Part shown: positions 26,532-35,242 of the stretch, piece after piece
How the letters are laid out: every line of letters begins with the position of its first letter
Position numbering within the stretch: position 1 is the stretch's first letter
Source: Neorhizobium alkalisoli
Lineage (GTDB): Bacteria > Pseudomonadota > Alphaproteobacteria > Rhizobiales > Rhizobiaceae
Length of the DNA stretch: 64,000 nt
NCBI RefSeq assembly: GCF_007829835.1
Contig: NZ_VIWP01000003.1
Span: forward strand, 496,001 to 560,000
Direction of reading: 5' to 3'
Program-made: the position numbers and the translations under genes
Notes under the pieces: model-generated
Told to the model about the DNA's origin: nothing
What the model saw: only the letters and a program-made list of their open reading frames with translations
Databases searched by the model: none

Positions 26532-27629
26532 ATGACCCTTGTAGACATGACCCGCTTGAAGTCGCTGACGCCCATGACCAGAATCACCATCGTCTCGGAT
26601 GCCTGGTATCCGCAGGTGAACGGCGTCGTGCGCTCGATCGAGAACACCAATCGCGAACTCAAAAGCATGGGTGTCGACGTGGTCATGGTCACGCCGAAGG
26701 ACTTTTCCAGCATCCCCTGCCCGACCTACCCGGAAATTCGGCTCTCCATGGCAAGTTACCGGCAGGTCTCCGACGCGATCGAGGCCTCGATGCCGACCGC
26801 CGTCCATATCGCAACGGAAGGTCCGCTTGGCTTGCTCGCCCGCCGCTGGTGCCTGAAGAACGGCATGGCGTTTTCGACCAGCTACCACACCCGTTTTCCC
26901 GAATATGTCGCCGCGCGTTTTCCGATCCCGACCCGCTGGCTGCATGCCTTCGTGCGCTGGTTCCACAATGCCGGCAATGGCTGCATGGTGGCGACCGCGA
27001 GCCTGGAGCGCGAACTCGGCAAGCTCGGCATCAAAAACCTCCTGCGCTGGAGCCGCGGCATCGACCAGACGGTGTTTCATCCGATGGCCCAGGACGAGCG
27101 CCCCTTCGACCTGCCGCGACCGATTTTCATGACGGTCGGGCGCGTGTCTGTGGAAAAGAACCTGCCGGCCTTTTTGGATCTCGACTTGCCCGGCTCGAAG
27201 GTCGTCGTTGGTGATGGCCCGGCTCGCGCTGATCTGCAGAAACGCTATCCGAACGTCCTTTTCACCGGCATGAAGACCGGCGAGGATCTGGCTCGCGCCT
27301 ATGCGCAGGCCGACGTCTTCGTGTTCCCCTCAAAGACGGACACTTTTGGCAACACCATCCTCGAGGCGCTGGCGAGCGGCGTTCCGGTTGCCGCCTATCC
27401 GGTCACCGGCCCGATCGACATCATCGACCAGTCCTCCGGCGCCGGTGCCCTGCATGAAGACCTGCGCCAGGCCTGCCTCGAAGCGCTGAACTGCCGCCGC
27501 GAGGATGCAAGCCGCCTCGCACGCAACTTCACCTGGGAGGCGGCTTCCCGCCAGTTTCTCGGCAATGTGCTGAAAGCCCAGGGCGTCGAGGCGGACAAGG
27601 TTCTGCCGAGGCTGGCCGCAGCCGAATAA
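26532..27629 (+). CDS. GT4-family glycosyltransferase
   Basis: 365 residues with a GT-B fold. The N-terminal acceptor domain starts ITIVSDAWYPQVNGVVRSIE (about 17-36). The C-terminal nucleotide-sugar domain has the E-x7-E-type motif TDTFGNTILEALASGVPVAA near 277-296 and MTVGRVSVEKNLPAFLDLDL. It resembles the alpha-mannosyl- and glucuronosyltransferases that glycosylate diacylglycerol or phosphatidylinositol. ATG 26532 is preferred for its GAGGA site; an ATG at 26574 would also retain the whole domain. Acceptor and sugar donor are unknown. Confidence 0.88.
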   Translation: MTLVDMTRLKSLTPMTRITIVSDAWYPQVNGVVRSIENTNRELKSMGVDVVMVTPKDFSSIPCPTYPEIRLSMASYRQVSDAIEASMPTAVHIATEGPLGLLARRWCLKNGMAFSTSYHTRFPEYVAARFPIPTRWLHAFVRWFHNAGNGCMVATASLERELGKLGIKNLLRWSRGIDQTVFHPMAQDERPFDLPRPIFMTVGRVSVEKNLPAFLDLDLPGSKVVVGDGPARADLQKRYPNVLFTGMKTGEDLARAYAQADVFVFPSKTDTFGNTILEALASGVPVAAYPVTGPIDIIDQSSGAGALHEDLRQACLEALNCRREDASRLARNFTWEAASRQFLGNVLKAQGVEADKVLPRLAAAE

Positions 27630-27709
27630 AAAGGACGCGCTGCGCATCCGGATGGATGCACAGCAACGCGCCGACCTCATGAATTTATAGAACCGGACCT
27701 GTCCGCAGC

Positions 27710-29035
27710 CTATACGCTCGCGCGCTCCGCAGATTTGGGCGCGGCCGTTTCCGTGGCGGCAGAAACAGGGTCTGCGATTGCCGTCAAAAAGCTGGCAAGA
27801 CCTGCGGAGCGCAACGGGATATAGGTCTTGCCGCTTTCGCGGCAGAGGCGCTTGATGATGCCCGTCGCGGTATGGCTGATATGATCGACCGGAAAGAGGA
27901 CGAGATCGGCCTGCTGCACGGCGGCAGGCAGAAGCGTCGTGCTGTCCTCCATGCCGCCATCGTGGATCTCGAGCCGAAAACCGCTCTCGGCAGCCAGCGA
28001 GCGCATCCGCTCATAGACGCCGCGCCTGCCACCCACATAAAGGATCGCGATGTCTGATCCGCCATCCGTCAAAAGCCGACCAACCGACGCCTGATGGGCC
28101 TGCCCCTCGCCGGAGAGGATCGCTTCGAGCAATTCGTTTTCGCGCTGAAGCGCCACCACACGTTGTTCGCCGAAATCGGCCTTTTCACCGGCAACCCGTT
28201 CGGCTTCACGCGAGCGCGCAAGCTTTTCAACGAGGAGCCCCGACCAGGCCTGTTCGTCGCTCAACCGTTCTTCCAGAACGCTCGCATTGCGGCCCGCCAC
28301 TTTTCCATCGCCCGCCCGGCTTTCGCGCAAAACCCTTTCGCGCATCAGCTCGGTCTGCAGCGTGGCGATTTCCTGGCGCAGCGCATTCTGTTCGGCGGCG
28401 GCTTCATCGAGCCGCCGCTGCTGCTGTGCCATCTTATCATCCCGGGCTTCCAGCTCCTTCTCCAGCGCGGCCAGCCGGGCGATATCGAGACGGCTGGCGC
28501 TGCCGACCAGATGCGAGAGCATATGCACTTCGCCGAAGACATCGCGGATGAGCGCCGAATCCGCAGCCGGATGCGTCTGGACCGCCCAATAGGCCCCGGC
28601 AATCTCGCCGCGATCGAAGGCTTCCCGCCAGTAGAGGCGCAGATCCTGCGCGTTCTCGATCTTTGCCGCACGGCGGATCGCAGCCTCATGCCGCCTGTCC
28701 AGTGCCTTGTTGAGCAACTTGCCGCCAATATCCCGATGTCCGGCCAGTTGCACGCCGCGGCCGTGCAATACGTGATCGCTCGCCGCCCTCGCCTCGGCAT
28801 CACCGGCCTTGACGAGCAGATGCCGCAATTCGCCGGCCGTCAGGCATGTGCCGATGATCGAGCAATGAAAATGCGAGCTCAGCTCCCAGATTTTCAACCG
28901 CTGCGTTCTGCCCGCGGCCCTTATCTCCGGGCGGGTTTCGACCACAGCGGGTCGCGGCAGCAGTGAATCGGCCCGGAACCCGCGATGTTCGCCAAAGGCA
29001 CACTCATGCTGGTGCAATCCCGGCAATATCGCCAT
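27710..29035 (-). CDS. DUF2325 domain protein with central coiled coil
   Basis: 441 residues. An N-terminal helical domain lies at about 50-190 (HFHCSIIGTCLTAGELRHLL with a Cys pair and several His). A long coiled coil follows at about 190-300 (LAALEKELEARDDKMAQQQR). A C-terminal DUF2325 domain sits at about 325-412 (SDIAILYVGGRRGVYERM, HDGGMEDSTTLLPAAVQQAD, KTYIPLRSAGLASF). The DUF2325 fold resembles a small Rossmann-like sensor domain and its function is unknown; family members often occur near nitrogen-fixation and metal genes. No enzyme motif is seen. A ModE-box-like palindrome covers its promoter, suggesting molybdate control. Confidence 0.85.
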   Translation of the reverse strand: MAILPGLHQHECAFGEHRGFRADSLLPRPAVVETRPEIRAAGRTQRLKIWELSSHFHCSIIGTCLTAGELRHLLVKAGDAEARAASDHVLHGRGVQLAGHRDIGGKLLNKALDRRHEAAIRRAAKIENAQDLRLYWREAFDRGEIAGAYWAVQTHPAADSALIRDVFGEVHMLSHLVGSASRLDIARLAALEKELEARDDKMAQQQRRLDEAAAEQNALRQEIATLQTELMRERVLRESRAGDGKVAGRNASVLEERLSDEQAWSGLLVEKLARSREAERVAGEKADFGEQRVVALQRENELLEAILSGEGQAHQASVGRLLTDGGSDIAILYVGGRRGVYERMRSLAAESGFRLEIHDGGMEDSTTLLPAAVQQADLVLFPVDHISHTATGIIKRLCRESGKTYIPLRSAGLASFLTAIADPVSAATETAAPKSAERASV

Positions 29036-29045
29036 CGTTCAATCC

Positions 29046-29073
29046 ATCGATATATCTCAATGGATATATCGAT
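29046..29073. promoter_or_regulatory. ModE/Mop-box-like palindrome in the DUF2325 promoter
   Basis: Perfect 11-bp arms ATCGATATATC (29046-29056) and GATATATCGAT (29063-29073) around six bases. Compared with the Mop-box I remember from Rhodobacter and E. coli ModE work (ATCGnTATATA-N6-TATATnACGAT), 9 of 11 positions match in each arm and the spacing is identical. It ends 10 bp upstream of the ATG. A -35-like TTGTCA on the minus strand lies just beyond it, so a bound protein would block the promoter. Confidence 0.55.
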
Positions 29074-29327
29074 ACTGACAAAGTTTTATCATGGCAAGCT
29101 GGCACGCGCGGTTTTCGCGGCCGTGGCCGATCAGGGTCAGGTCTGGGTCTGGCATTGGGATTGAGATTGGGATTGGGATTTTAAGGAGCGCGTCGCGCCC
29201 GTCACGCACATAGGCAGGCCAGCCCACAAAAATCCCGACAGTGGGGCAGCCGCGGCGAAAACCCTTCAGGGATCATCGCCGCAAGCTCAAGCTTCTAAGA
29301 AGGCAATACAAACACTGCGATCAGCAG

Positions 29328-29358
29328 GATTGAAACCGGGCTGCGCCCGGGTTCAATC
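29328..29358. other. Intergenic hairpin with 14-base arms
   Basis: GATTGAA-A-CCGGGC, loop TGC, GCCCGG-G-TTCAATC: 13 of 14 positions pair, with one A/G mismatch. No U tract on either strand, so it is not a plain terminator. It may be part of a structured RNA or the end of a small transcript. Confidence 0.45.
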
Positions 29359-29432
29359 AAAGGCCAAAACCTCGAAACAGCCATAAAGGCCGAGATCGCG
29401 ATGTCTGCAAGTTTGATGGAACAGCGTCCGGA

Positions 29433-29519
29433 TCAGCCGCTATGCGTGTCCCGCCAGTGGAAATAGCCGATACCACCGGCGCCAAGACACACGGCTACGA
29501 TCAGACCCAATGTGATCAT
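29433..29519 (-). CDS. Possible 28-residue single-span membrane peptide
   Basis: The frame encodes MITLGLIVAVCLGAGG followed by IGYFHWRDTHSG and a TGA stop. One hydrophobic span (about 2-20) and a polar His/Arg/Asp tail look like a genuine small membrane protein. A strong GGAGG lies 9 bases before the ATG. It is transcribed in the same direction as the DUF2325 gene, downstream of der. Too short to be sure without conservation or expression data. Confidence 0.45.
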   Translation of the reverse strand: MITLGLIVAVCLGAGGIGYFHWRDTHSG

Positions 29520-29652
29520 GCAAGAAATCCTCCCAAAATGTCGCCCGACGCCCTCCACAGCACCGGGTCAACATCACGAGTGGATCATAAAGGTGTTAAC
29601 AATGCAAGCAGACCGCGTATTGCGCCGCCCCAAGGGTAACAGTGGGTAGCAA

Positions 29653-31074
29653 TCAGCGCTTCCGCTTGCGGCCTTCGAACGGGTTTTCGCCGGCCTTGAA
29701 ATGGATGCGGATCGGCACGCCCGGCATGTCGAAATCGGCACGCAAGCCATTGGTCAGATAGCGAACATAGCTTTCTGGCAGGGCATCCGGCCGTGTGCAG
29801 GAAATCATGAAGGCAGGCGGGCGAGCCTTGACCTGCGTCATGTATTTCAGCTTCAGGCGGCGGCCGGAAACGGCCGGTGGCGGATGCTGCGTCTGGGTGC
29901 CGTCGAGCCAGCGGTTCAGTCTTGCGGTCGAGATTCGCTTGTTCCAGACACGGTCGGTATCGACGATATTCTGCATCAGCTTGTCGAGCCCGTAACCGGT
30001 CTGACCGGAGATCGGCACGGCGCGGATGCCGCGCGCCTGCGGCAGAAGCCGTTCGGTCTTTTCGCGCAGATCGGCCAGCACAGCCTGCGGATCCTCGACG
30101 AGATCCCACTTGTTGAAGGCAAGCACCGCAGCACGTCCCTCGCGCAGCACGAGGTCTGCCAGCTGCAGGTCCTGCTTCTCGAAGGGAATGGTCGCGTCGA
30201 ACACGATGACCACGGTCTCGGCAAAGCGGATCGAGCGGATACTGTCGGCGACCGACAGCTTTTCCAGCTTTTCCTGAACACGCGCCTTCTTGCGCATGCC
30301 GGCCGTGTCGAACATCTTGATCGTGCGGCCGCGCCAGTCCCATTCGACCGAGATCGAATCGCGGGTAATACCGGCTTCCGGGCCGGTCAGCAGCCGGTCT
30401 TCACCGAGAAAACGGTTGATCAGCGTCGACTTGCCGGCATTCGGGCGACCGATGATCGCAACGCGCAGCGGCTTGGTTTCGTCATAGGCGGCTTCGTCTG
30501 CCTCTTCGTCTTCAAAGTCGGCGTCGCGAACGTCGATATCGGTTTCGGCCTCGTCGACCTCTTCCGGGAAGGCAACCTCTTCGCCGATCGCCTCGACGAT
30601 CGCGTCACGCAGGTCGATCATGCCCTGGCCGTGTTCGGCCGAGATCGGCACAGGCTCGCCGAGACCGAGCGTATAGGCATCATAAAAGCCGCCGTCGGAA
30701 CCCTTGGCTTCCGATTTGTTGGCAACCAGCACGACCGGCTTGCCGCTGCGGCGCAGCAGTTCGCCAAAGGTCTTGTCGAGTGGTGTCAGGCCGTATTTGG
30801 CATCGACCACGAACAGCGTCAGATCGGCTTCCTCGATCGCCGCTTCCGTCTGGGCGCGCATGCGGCCTTCGAGCGTATCGGGACCGGCCTCTTCGAGACC
30901 AGCCGTATCGATGATCGTGAATCTCAGGTCGATAAGCTTGGCATCGCCCGGCCGGCGGTCGCGGGTGACGCCCGGCGTATCGTCGACAAGCGCCAGCTTC
31001 TTGCCAACCAGACGGTTGAACAGCGTGGACTTGCCGACATTGGGGCGCCCTACGATGGCGACGGTGAAGTTCAT
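29653..31074 (-). CDS. der: GTPase Der (EngA)
   Basis: Essential ribosome-assembly GTPase acting on the 50S subunit. 473 residues with two tandem GTPase domains: G1 motifs GRPNVGKST (about 8-16) and GRPNAGKST (about 210-218), G4 NKSE and NKWD. A C-terminal KH-like domain covers about 380-473 ([16 protein letters not shown] onward). An acidic linker (about 168-202) joins the two GTPase domains, as in other alphaproteobacteria. It is downstream of a YfgM-like gene on the same strand, a linkage also seen in E. coli (yfgM-bamB-der), here without bamB. Confidence 0.97.
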   Translation of the reverse strand: MNFTVAIVGRPNVGKSTLFNRLVGKKLALVDDTPGVTRDRRPGDAKLIDLRFTIIDTAGLEEAGPDTLEGRMRAQTEAAIEEADLTLFVVDAKYGLTPLDKTFGELLRRSGKPVVLVANKSEAKGSDGGFYDAYTLGLGEPVPISAEHGQGMIDLRDAIVEAIGEEVAFPEEVDEAETDIDVRDADFEDEEADEAAYDETKPLRVAIIGRPNAGKSTLINRFLGEDRLLTGPEAGITRDSISVEWDWRGRTIKMFDTAGMRKKARVQEKLEKLSVADSIRSIRFAETVVIVFDATIPFEKQDLQLADLVLREGRAAVLAFNKWDLVEDPQAVLADLREKTERLLPQARGIRAVPISGQTGYGLDKLMQNIVDTDRVWNKRISTARLNRWLDGTQTQHPPPAVSGRRLKLKYMTQVKARPPAFMISCTRPDALPESYVRYLTNGLRADFDMPGVPIRIHFKAGENPFEGRKRKR

Positions 31075-31105
31075 GATCGTTCCTTAGGTCCCGAAGGACG
31101 GATAG

Positions 31106-31777
31106 TTAGGGCGCCTTGCCGGATGCGGCGATATTGTCGAGCATGATCTGGGCGCGGTTTGCGACATTGCGCGGTGCCGTCGCATCCTCGGCGATCTGCT
31201 TGAACCATTGCTTGGCTTCGGTCAGCTTGCCGGCCTTGTAGGCGGAAAGACCGAGCGCCTCGCGGGCGGAATTGGCAAGCGTATTGGCCGGCACGGCCAT
31301 GGCCTGAACCTCTGCCGAAACCTGCTCATAGGTGCCGGTATCGATCAGCAGCCATGCGGCGCGCAGCTTTGCGAGATCGCGGATCGCAGCCGGTGCGCTC
31401 GTATCGTTGCCGACATCGCCGAATGCCTTGGCGGCAGCGGCGGCATCGCCCTTGGCGGCCTGGACGGAGGCAGCACGCATCTTGGCGAGCAGCGGATAAG
31501 AACCGGTCCCGTCCTTCTCGATCGCTTCCAGCGCCTTGAGCGCCTCGTCGTTCTTGTTCTGCTGCGCCAGGTCGAGCGCTGCGATGAACCGGTCGCCGGA
31601 GGCCGACGAATTGTTGTTGTCCCAGTATTCGTAACCGCGCCAGCCGGCAGTGCCGACGACGATCAGCACGGCGACGCCGATGACGACGCGGCCATAACGC
31701 TTCCATGCATAGGTCAGCTGGTCGGAACGAAGCTCTTCGTTCACCTCACGGAAAAAACTGTCGTCGTCCTTCGCCAT
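31106..31777 (-). CDS. TPR-repeat inner-membrane protein, YfgM-like
   Basis: 223 residues. A cytoplasmic N-terminal tail with the SFFREVNEELRSDQLTYAWKR motif is followed by one membrane segment (about 31-48) and a periplasmic TPR-like helical region (about 65-215). E. coli YfgM is an ancillary subunit near SecYEG and the periplasmic chaperone network. The distance of 31 bp to der suggests one operon. Confidence 0.85.
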   Translation of the reverse strand: MAKDDDSFFREVNEELRSDQLTYAWKRYGRVVIGVAVLIVVGTAGWRGYEYWDNNNSSASGDRFIAALDLAQQNKNDEALKALEAIEKDGTGSYPLLAKMRAASVQAAKGDAAAAAKAFGDVGNDTSAPAAIRDLAKLRAAWLLIDTGTYEQVSAEVQAMAVPANTLANSAREALGLSAYKAGKLTEAKQWFKQIAEDATAPRNVANRAQIMLDNIAASGKAP

Positions 31778-31969
31778 TACGTCCCGGTCCCGAAAACTTG
31801 AGGCCCCGAAGGGCCCATCACTCTAAACAGCGCCTTCTAGACTATTTTGCACAGGATGTAAGGCCCCTGACATAAAACTCGCTTTACTGGTAGGAGCGCA
31901 CTGTTGCGGATCGGGATCGACGGGACCGTAAGGCTGGCGAAAATCGCCCCCCGGAATGAGTCAGGCCCG

Positions 31970-33376
31970 CTACCGTTCGAGCGACTTCGGCCGGCGCTGC
32001 AGCACGAAAAGGACGATCATCAACGTCAGGAACATCATGGCCGAAGCGGCCTGCATGGCGAGGTGAACGCGTTCAGACAGCAGTTCCGGTCCGACAAGCG
32101 CATTGCTGGCACCTGCGGCATAGGCCGTCACGACGCCGATACCGAGCGACGCGCCCATCTGATGGGCGACGTTGACGACACCGGATGCAGCACCTGCATC
32201 CTCCTTTTCGACACCGACAAGGGCCGCAGCCGTCAATGGCGCAAGCGAACCGCCCTGCCCGATCCCGACCAGCATGGACGGGATGACGAGCGCGCCCCAA
32301 TATCCGGAACCCGGAGACAGGAAGGAAAGCCAGACCATGCCGGCCAGTCCACAGGCGACCGTGACCAGCAGGACAGGCCCGTTTCCGAATCGCGTGATGA
32401 ACCGCGCTACCACCATCGCCGCTGCAAAATTGACGATGGTCGATGGCAGGAAGGCAACCCCGGCCATGGCCGCATTCATGCCTCCGACGCCCTGCATGAA
32501 CTGGCTGATATAGAAATAGAAGCTCATGTTCGCGCCAAGGAACAGCAGGCGAGCGGCATAAGCGCCGGAGCGCTCAGTGCTGGCAAACAGCCGGAGCGGC
32601 ATCAGTGGCAGTTTTACCCGCGTCTGGACGACGATGAAGACGGCAAGCAGAACAAGGCTCGCGACAAGCGCAAACAGCGTCCACCGATCCGCCCAGCCAA
32701 CCGTCGCCGACCGTTCGATCGCAACGAGAAGCAGGCCAATCGCGAGCGTGGAACTCACCGCCCCGGCAAAGTCGATAGGGCCCGGCTTGCCTTCGCTGTC
32801 GTGGGCAAAGTGTTTCAGCGCCCAGATCAGCGCAAGACCGATCGGCACATTGATGAAAAAGCCGATGCGCCAGGAAAGCCAGCCCGCAAAAATGCCGCCG
32901 ATCACCAGACCGACGCTCGCCGAAACCCCGCCCGCCGCCGCATAGAAGGAAATCGCGCGCGTCCGCGTTTCGCCGGGCGGAAACTCCGCCTGCAGAAGCG
33001 CCAGCGTCGAAGGTGCGATGATCGCAGCCCCAATCCCCTGCACGGCACGAGAAATCACCAGCACGGATTGCGATGGCGCAAAACAGATGGCGAGCGAGGC
33101 CAGCGAAAAGATCAAAAGGCCGATGGCAAACACCCGCCGCCGGCCGAAGAGATCGCCGGCACGCGCACCAACCAGCAGAAAGCCGCCGAAGAACAACGCA
33201 TAGATGCTCGATATCCAGGAAAGCCCCTCGTCGGTAAAACCGAGTTCGGCCTGGATCTTGTTGAGACCGGTAAAGACGATCGAATTGTCGATGACGATCA
33301 TCGCAAAGCTGACGAGGATGATCCACAGAACGGGGCGGCTCTCCGCGGGAATTGTGGCAGGTCGGGTCGAAGTCAT
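31970..33376 (-). CDS. MFS drug exporter, DHA2 (14-span) type
   Basis: 468 residues, hydrophobic throughout, with 13-14 predicted spans. The A-motif GARAGDLFGRRRVF near 64-77 and motif C-like GFFINVPIGLALI indicate a proton-driven drug/metabolite exporter. Start 33376 (MTSTRPATIPAES) was preferred to 33436 because the extra N-terminus is basic and unlike the family. No adjacent regulator or membrane-fusion gene is seen. Substrate unknown. Confidence 0.9.
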   Translation of the reverse strand: MTSTRPATIPAESRPVLWIILVSFAMIVIDNSIVFTGLNKIQAELGFTDEGLSWISSIYALFFGGFLLVGARAGDLFGRRRVFAIGLLIFSLASLAICFAPSQSVLVISRAVQGIGAAIIAPSTLALLQAEFPPGETRTRAISFYAAAGGVSASVGLVIGGIFAGWLSWRIGFFINVPIGLALIWALKHFAHDSEGKPGPIDFAGAVSSTLAIGLLLVAIERSATVGWADRWTLFALVASLVLLAVFIVVQTRVKLPLMPLRLFASTERSGAYAARLLFLGANMSFYFYISQFMQGVGGMNAAMAGVAFLPSTIVNFAAAMVVARFITRFGNGPVLLVTVACGLAGMVWLSFLSPGSGYWGALVIPSMLVGIGQGGSLAPLTAAALVGVEKEDAGAASGVVNVAHQMGASLGIGVVTAYAAGASNALVGPELLSERVHLAMQAASAMMFLTLMIVLFVLQRRPKSLER

Positions 33377-33677
33377 GATGCAGCGGTCTCTTGGACGGAA
33401 TCGAAGACCGGCAGCCCTTGGTGGCAAGGCGGTCATTCTGGCGGAGACACCGAGTGTACCGCCCGCCCTTTGCGCCGATTAGATGCTGCAATCGGAATGC
33501 CCTTATTAGCCGACCTTATGAATGATCTGACCTCGCGGGACAGGCCATGAAGCTCTCGGCACGACCCAGGCACAGTGCAGGCGATTGACGACCGATCGGA
33601 TCACCGTTCAAAGCTTCGCCTTATTCCACGTGCAGGAACCTTCGCTTGATTCTGCAATTCCCTCCCCCAAGGTTTTC
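33377..33677. other. Intergenic region between divergent MFS and deacetylase genes
   Basis: 301 bp separating divergent genes. I see no repeats, no regulator gene and no convincing small ORF; it should contain both promoters. Confidence 0.5.
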
Positions 33678-34691
33678 ATGCGTCCGCTTGCCCTCGCCCA
33701 TCTCGCTCTGTCCACGCTTCTCGTCGCCGGCACGGCATCGGCCACTGAGACGGCCCCAGAGCCAGGCAATGGCAAGCCAAAACAGCTGGTGATGATTTCC
33801 TTCGATGGCGCAGGTCCCAACCAGCTCTGGCAGAGGAGCCGCGATCTCGGCCGCAAGGTGAATGCGCATTTCACCTTCTTCCTCTCCTGCACGCTGGTCA
33901 TTCAGAAGGCGGATTCGAAAACCTATCAGGGGCCGCATCAGAAGGCCGGCCGTTCCAATATCGGCTTTGCCCAGAGCGGCGACGAGGCCCGCGGCAGGCT
34001 TGCCCATATCTGGCAGGCGCATCTCGAAGGCCATGAGATCGGCTCGCATACCTGCGGCCATTTCGACGGCAAGGACTGGAGCGCTGCAGACTGGGCCGAG
34101 GAAATGGGCAATTTCCGCCATGTCCTCTCCAACGCCTGGAAGACAAATGGTGCCGCCGAAAACGAGCCGGAAGGCTGGCGTGATTTCGTCGCCCACGGCA
34201 TTACCGGTTTTCGCGCGCCCTATTTCTCGGTGAGCCCCGGCATGGTCGAAGCGGAAAAGCGCTCGGGCTTCCGTTATGATGCCAGTGCAGTCACCAAGGG
34301 GCCGGTCATGCAGGAGGAAAAGGACGGTATCATCCGTTTCGGCCTACCGCTGATACCTGAAGGCCCGTCGAACCGGCCGATCATCGCCATGGATTATAAT
34401 CTCTATGTCCGTCATTCGGATGCCGTGGAAAACCCTGATCGCTCGGCCGAATTCGAGGAACGTGCCTACAAGGCCTTCCGCACCGCCTTCGACCGGCAAT
34501 ATGACGGTGAGCGTATTCCGCTTCAGATCGGCCTGCATTTCGTCGAGATGAATGCCGGTGCCTATTGGCGGGCGATGGAGCGGCTGGCGACGGAAGTCTG
34601 CACCAGGGAAGATGTCGCCTGCGTCAGTTATTCCGAGGCGATTGCACTGCTGAAGGAGCGCAAAGGCGGCCAGCAGGCTTCCGGCCTCTGA
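33678..34691 (+). CDS. Secreted polysaccharide deacetylase-like protein
   Basis: 337 residues with a signal peptide of about 22 (MRPLALAHLALSTLLVAGTASA). The NodB-like fold is indicated by VMISFDGAGPNQLW (usually TFDDG) near 38-51, EIGSHTCGHFDG with the H-x3-H metal pair near 123-132, and GFRAPYFSVSPGMV near 180-193. The catalytic Asp-Asp pair is replaced by Asp-Gly in the first motif (FDGA), so activity on sugars needs checking. It may modify a cell-surface polysaccharide or be a related metal-dependent amidase. Followed 93 bp on by vanZ-like. Confidence 0.82.
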   Translation: MRPLALAHLALSTLLVAGTASATETAPEPGNGKPKQLVMISFDGAGPNQLWQRSRDLGRKVNAHFTFFLSCTLVIQKADSKTYQGPHQKAGRSNIGFAQSGDEARGRLAHIWQAHLEGHEIGSHTCGHFDGKDWSAADWAEEMGNFRHVLSNAWKTNGAAENEPEGWRDFVAHGITGFRAPYFSVSPGMVEAEKRSGFRYDASAVTKGPVMQEEKDGIIRFGLPLIPEGPSNRPIIAMDYNLYVRHSDAVENPDRSAEFEERAYKAFRTAFDRQYDGERIPLQIGLHFVEMNAGAYWRAMERLATEVCTREDVACVSYSEAIALLKERKGGQQASGL

Positions 34692-34784
34692 CTTTCGCTC
34701 TTTTTGCCTCAAAACCCGCGTATTTCTGGGCTTTCTCGCCGATTTGATTTTGCCCCCGGGGCCTCTCTCGCCTATGACAGTTTG

Positions 34785-35138
34785 ATGACGACACCTCTCT
34801 TCAAGATCCTCGCCTGGCTGGCCCTCGCCTTCATCATCTTTGCGACCGTCTCGCCGATCGGCCTGCGCCCGCACGACTTTTTGCCGGTCGATATCGACCG
34901 CGCCGGTGCCTTCGCACTGATGTCGCTGCTGTTCGTCATCGCTTATCCGCGTCACTGGAAGGCCTGCGCCGCACTTCTTCTACTTGGCGCCGGCGGCATC
35001 GAGCTCCTGCAGCTTTTCGCGCCGAGCCGCCACCCGCAGCTGGATGACGCGCTGGTGAAAGCTGCCGGTGCCGCGCTTGGCTGCCTTGCCGGCTGGAGCT
35101 TCAACCAGTTTCGCGCACGACGCCTCGCCGCCGCCTGA
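34785..35138 (+). CDS. VanZ-family membrane protein
   Basis: 117 residues with about four hydrophobic spans (AWLALAFIIFATVSPIGLRP, GAFALMSLLFVIAYPRHW, ALLLLGAGGIELLQLFAPSR, AAGAALGCLAGWSFNQF). This spacing and the conserved ELLQLF..R..D segment (GGIELLQLFAPSRHPQLDD) fit VanZ. The family name comes from teicoplanin resistance; the function in alphaproteobacteria is unknown. The longer frame starting at 34704 has non-membrane residues before the first span, so ATG 34785 is used. Confidence 0.8.
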   Translation: MTTPLFKILAWLALAFIIFATVSPIGLRPHDFLPVDIDRAGAFALMSLLFVIAYPRHWKACAALLLLGAGGIELLQLFAPSRHPQLDDALVKAAGAALGCLAGWSFNQFRARRLAAA

Positions 35139-35242
35139 ACGACACCGCCTGAACCGGGCTTCGCCGGGACATGTCACTTGCCGGACAGGATCGGGCCCTA
35201 TAATTTTCCCACCAGCAATTTGCATCAGGTGAGGAGAAGACC

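Larger units (their letters stand above)
29074..29652. other. Long intergenic region between der and the DUF2325 gene
   Basis: 579 bp. From left to right it holds a short GATTGG-type direct repetition (29154-29180), a 31-base hairpin at 29328-29358 (14-bp arms, one mismatch), and a possible 28-residue membrane peptide on the minus strand (29433-29519). No tRNA shape is seen. A small RNA is possible but I see no promoter-terminator pair. Confidence 0.5.

Noticed and set aside
29154-29180. GATTGG-type short direct repetition, possible CRISPR or VNTR
   Set aside because: Units are about 6 bases, only three to four copies, with no spacers; too short for a CRISPR array and little beyond a local slippage tract.
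29328-29358. Hairpin considered as a tRNA or terminator
   Set aside because: No cloverleaf, no acceptor stem or T-loop sequence around it, and no U tract on either strand.
29343-29432. Frame continuing past the stop of the 28-residue peptide, ending in a hydrophobic stretch
   Set aside because: In frame with the peptide but after a TGA stop and without its own ribosome site; its internal ATG has no start signal. Read-through or a second peptide cannot be supported.
31904-33550. 548-residue open frame opposite the MFS exporter
   Set aside because: Extremely rich in Asp, Arg, Gly, Lys and Pro, as expected opposite a hydrophobic protein; no domain.
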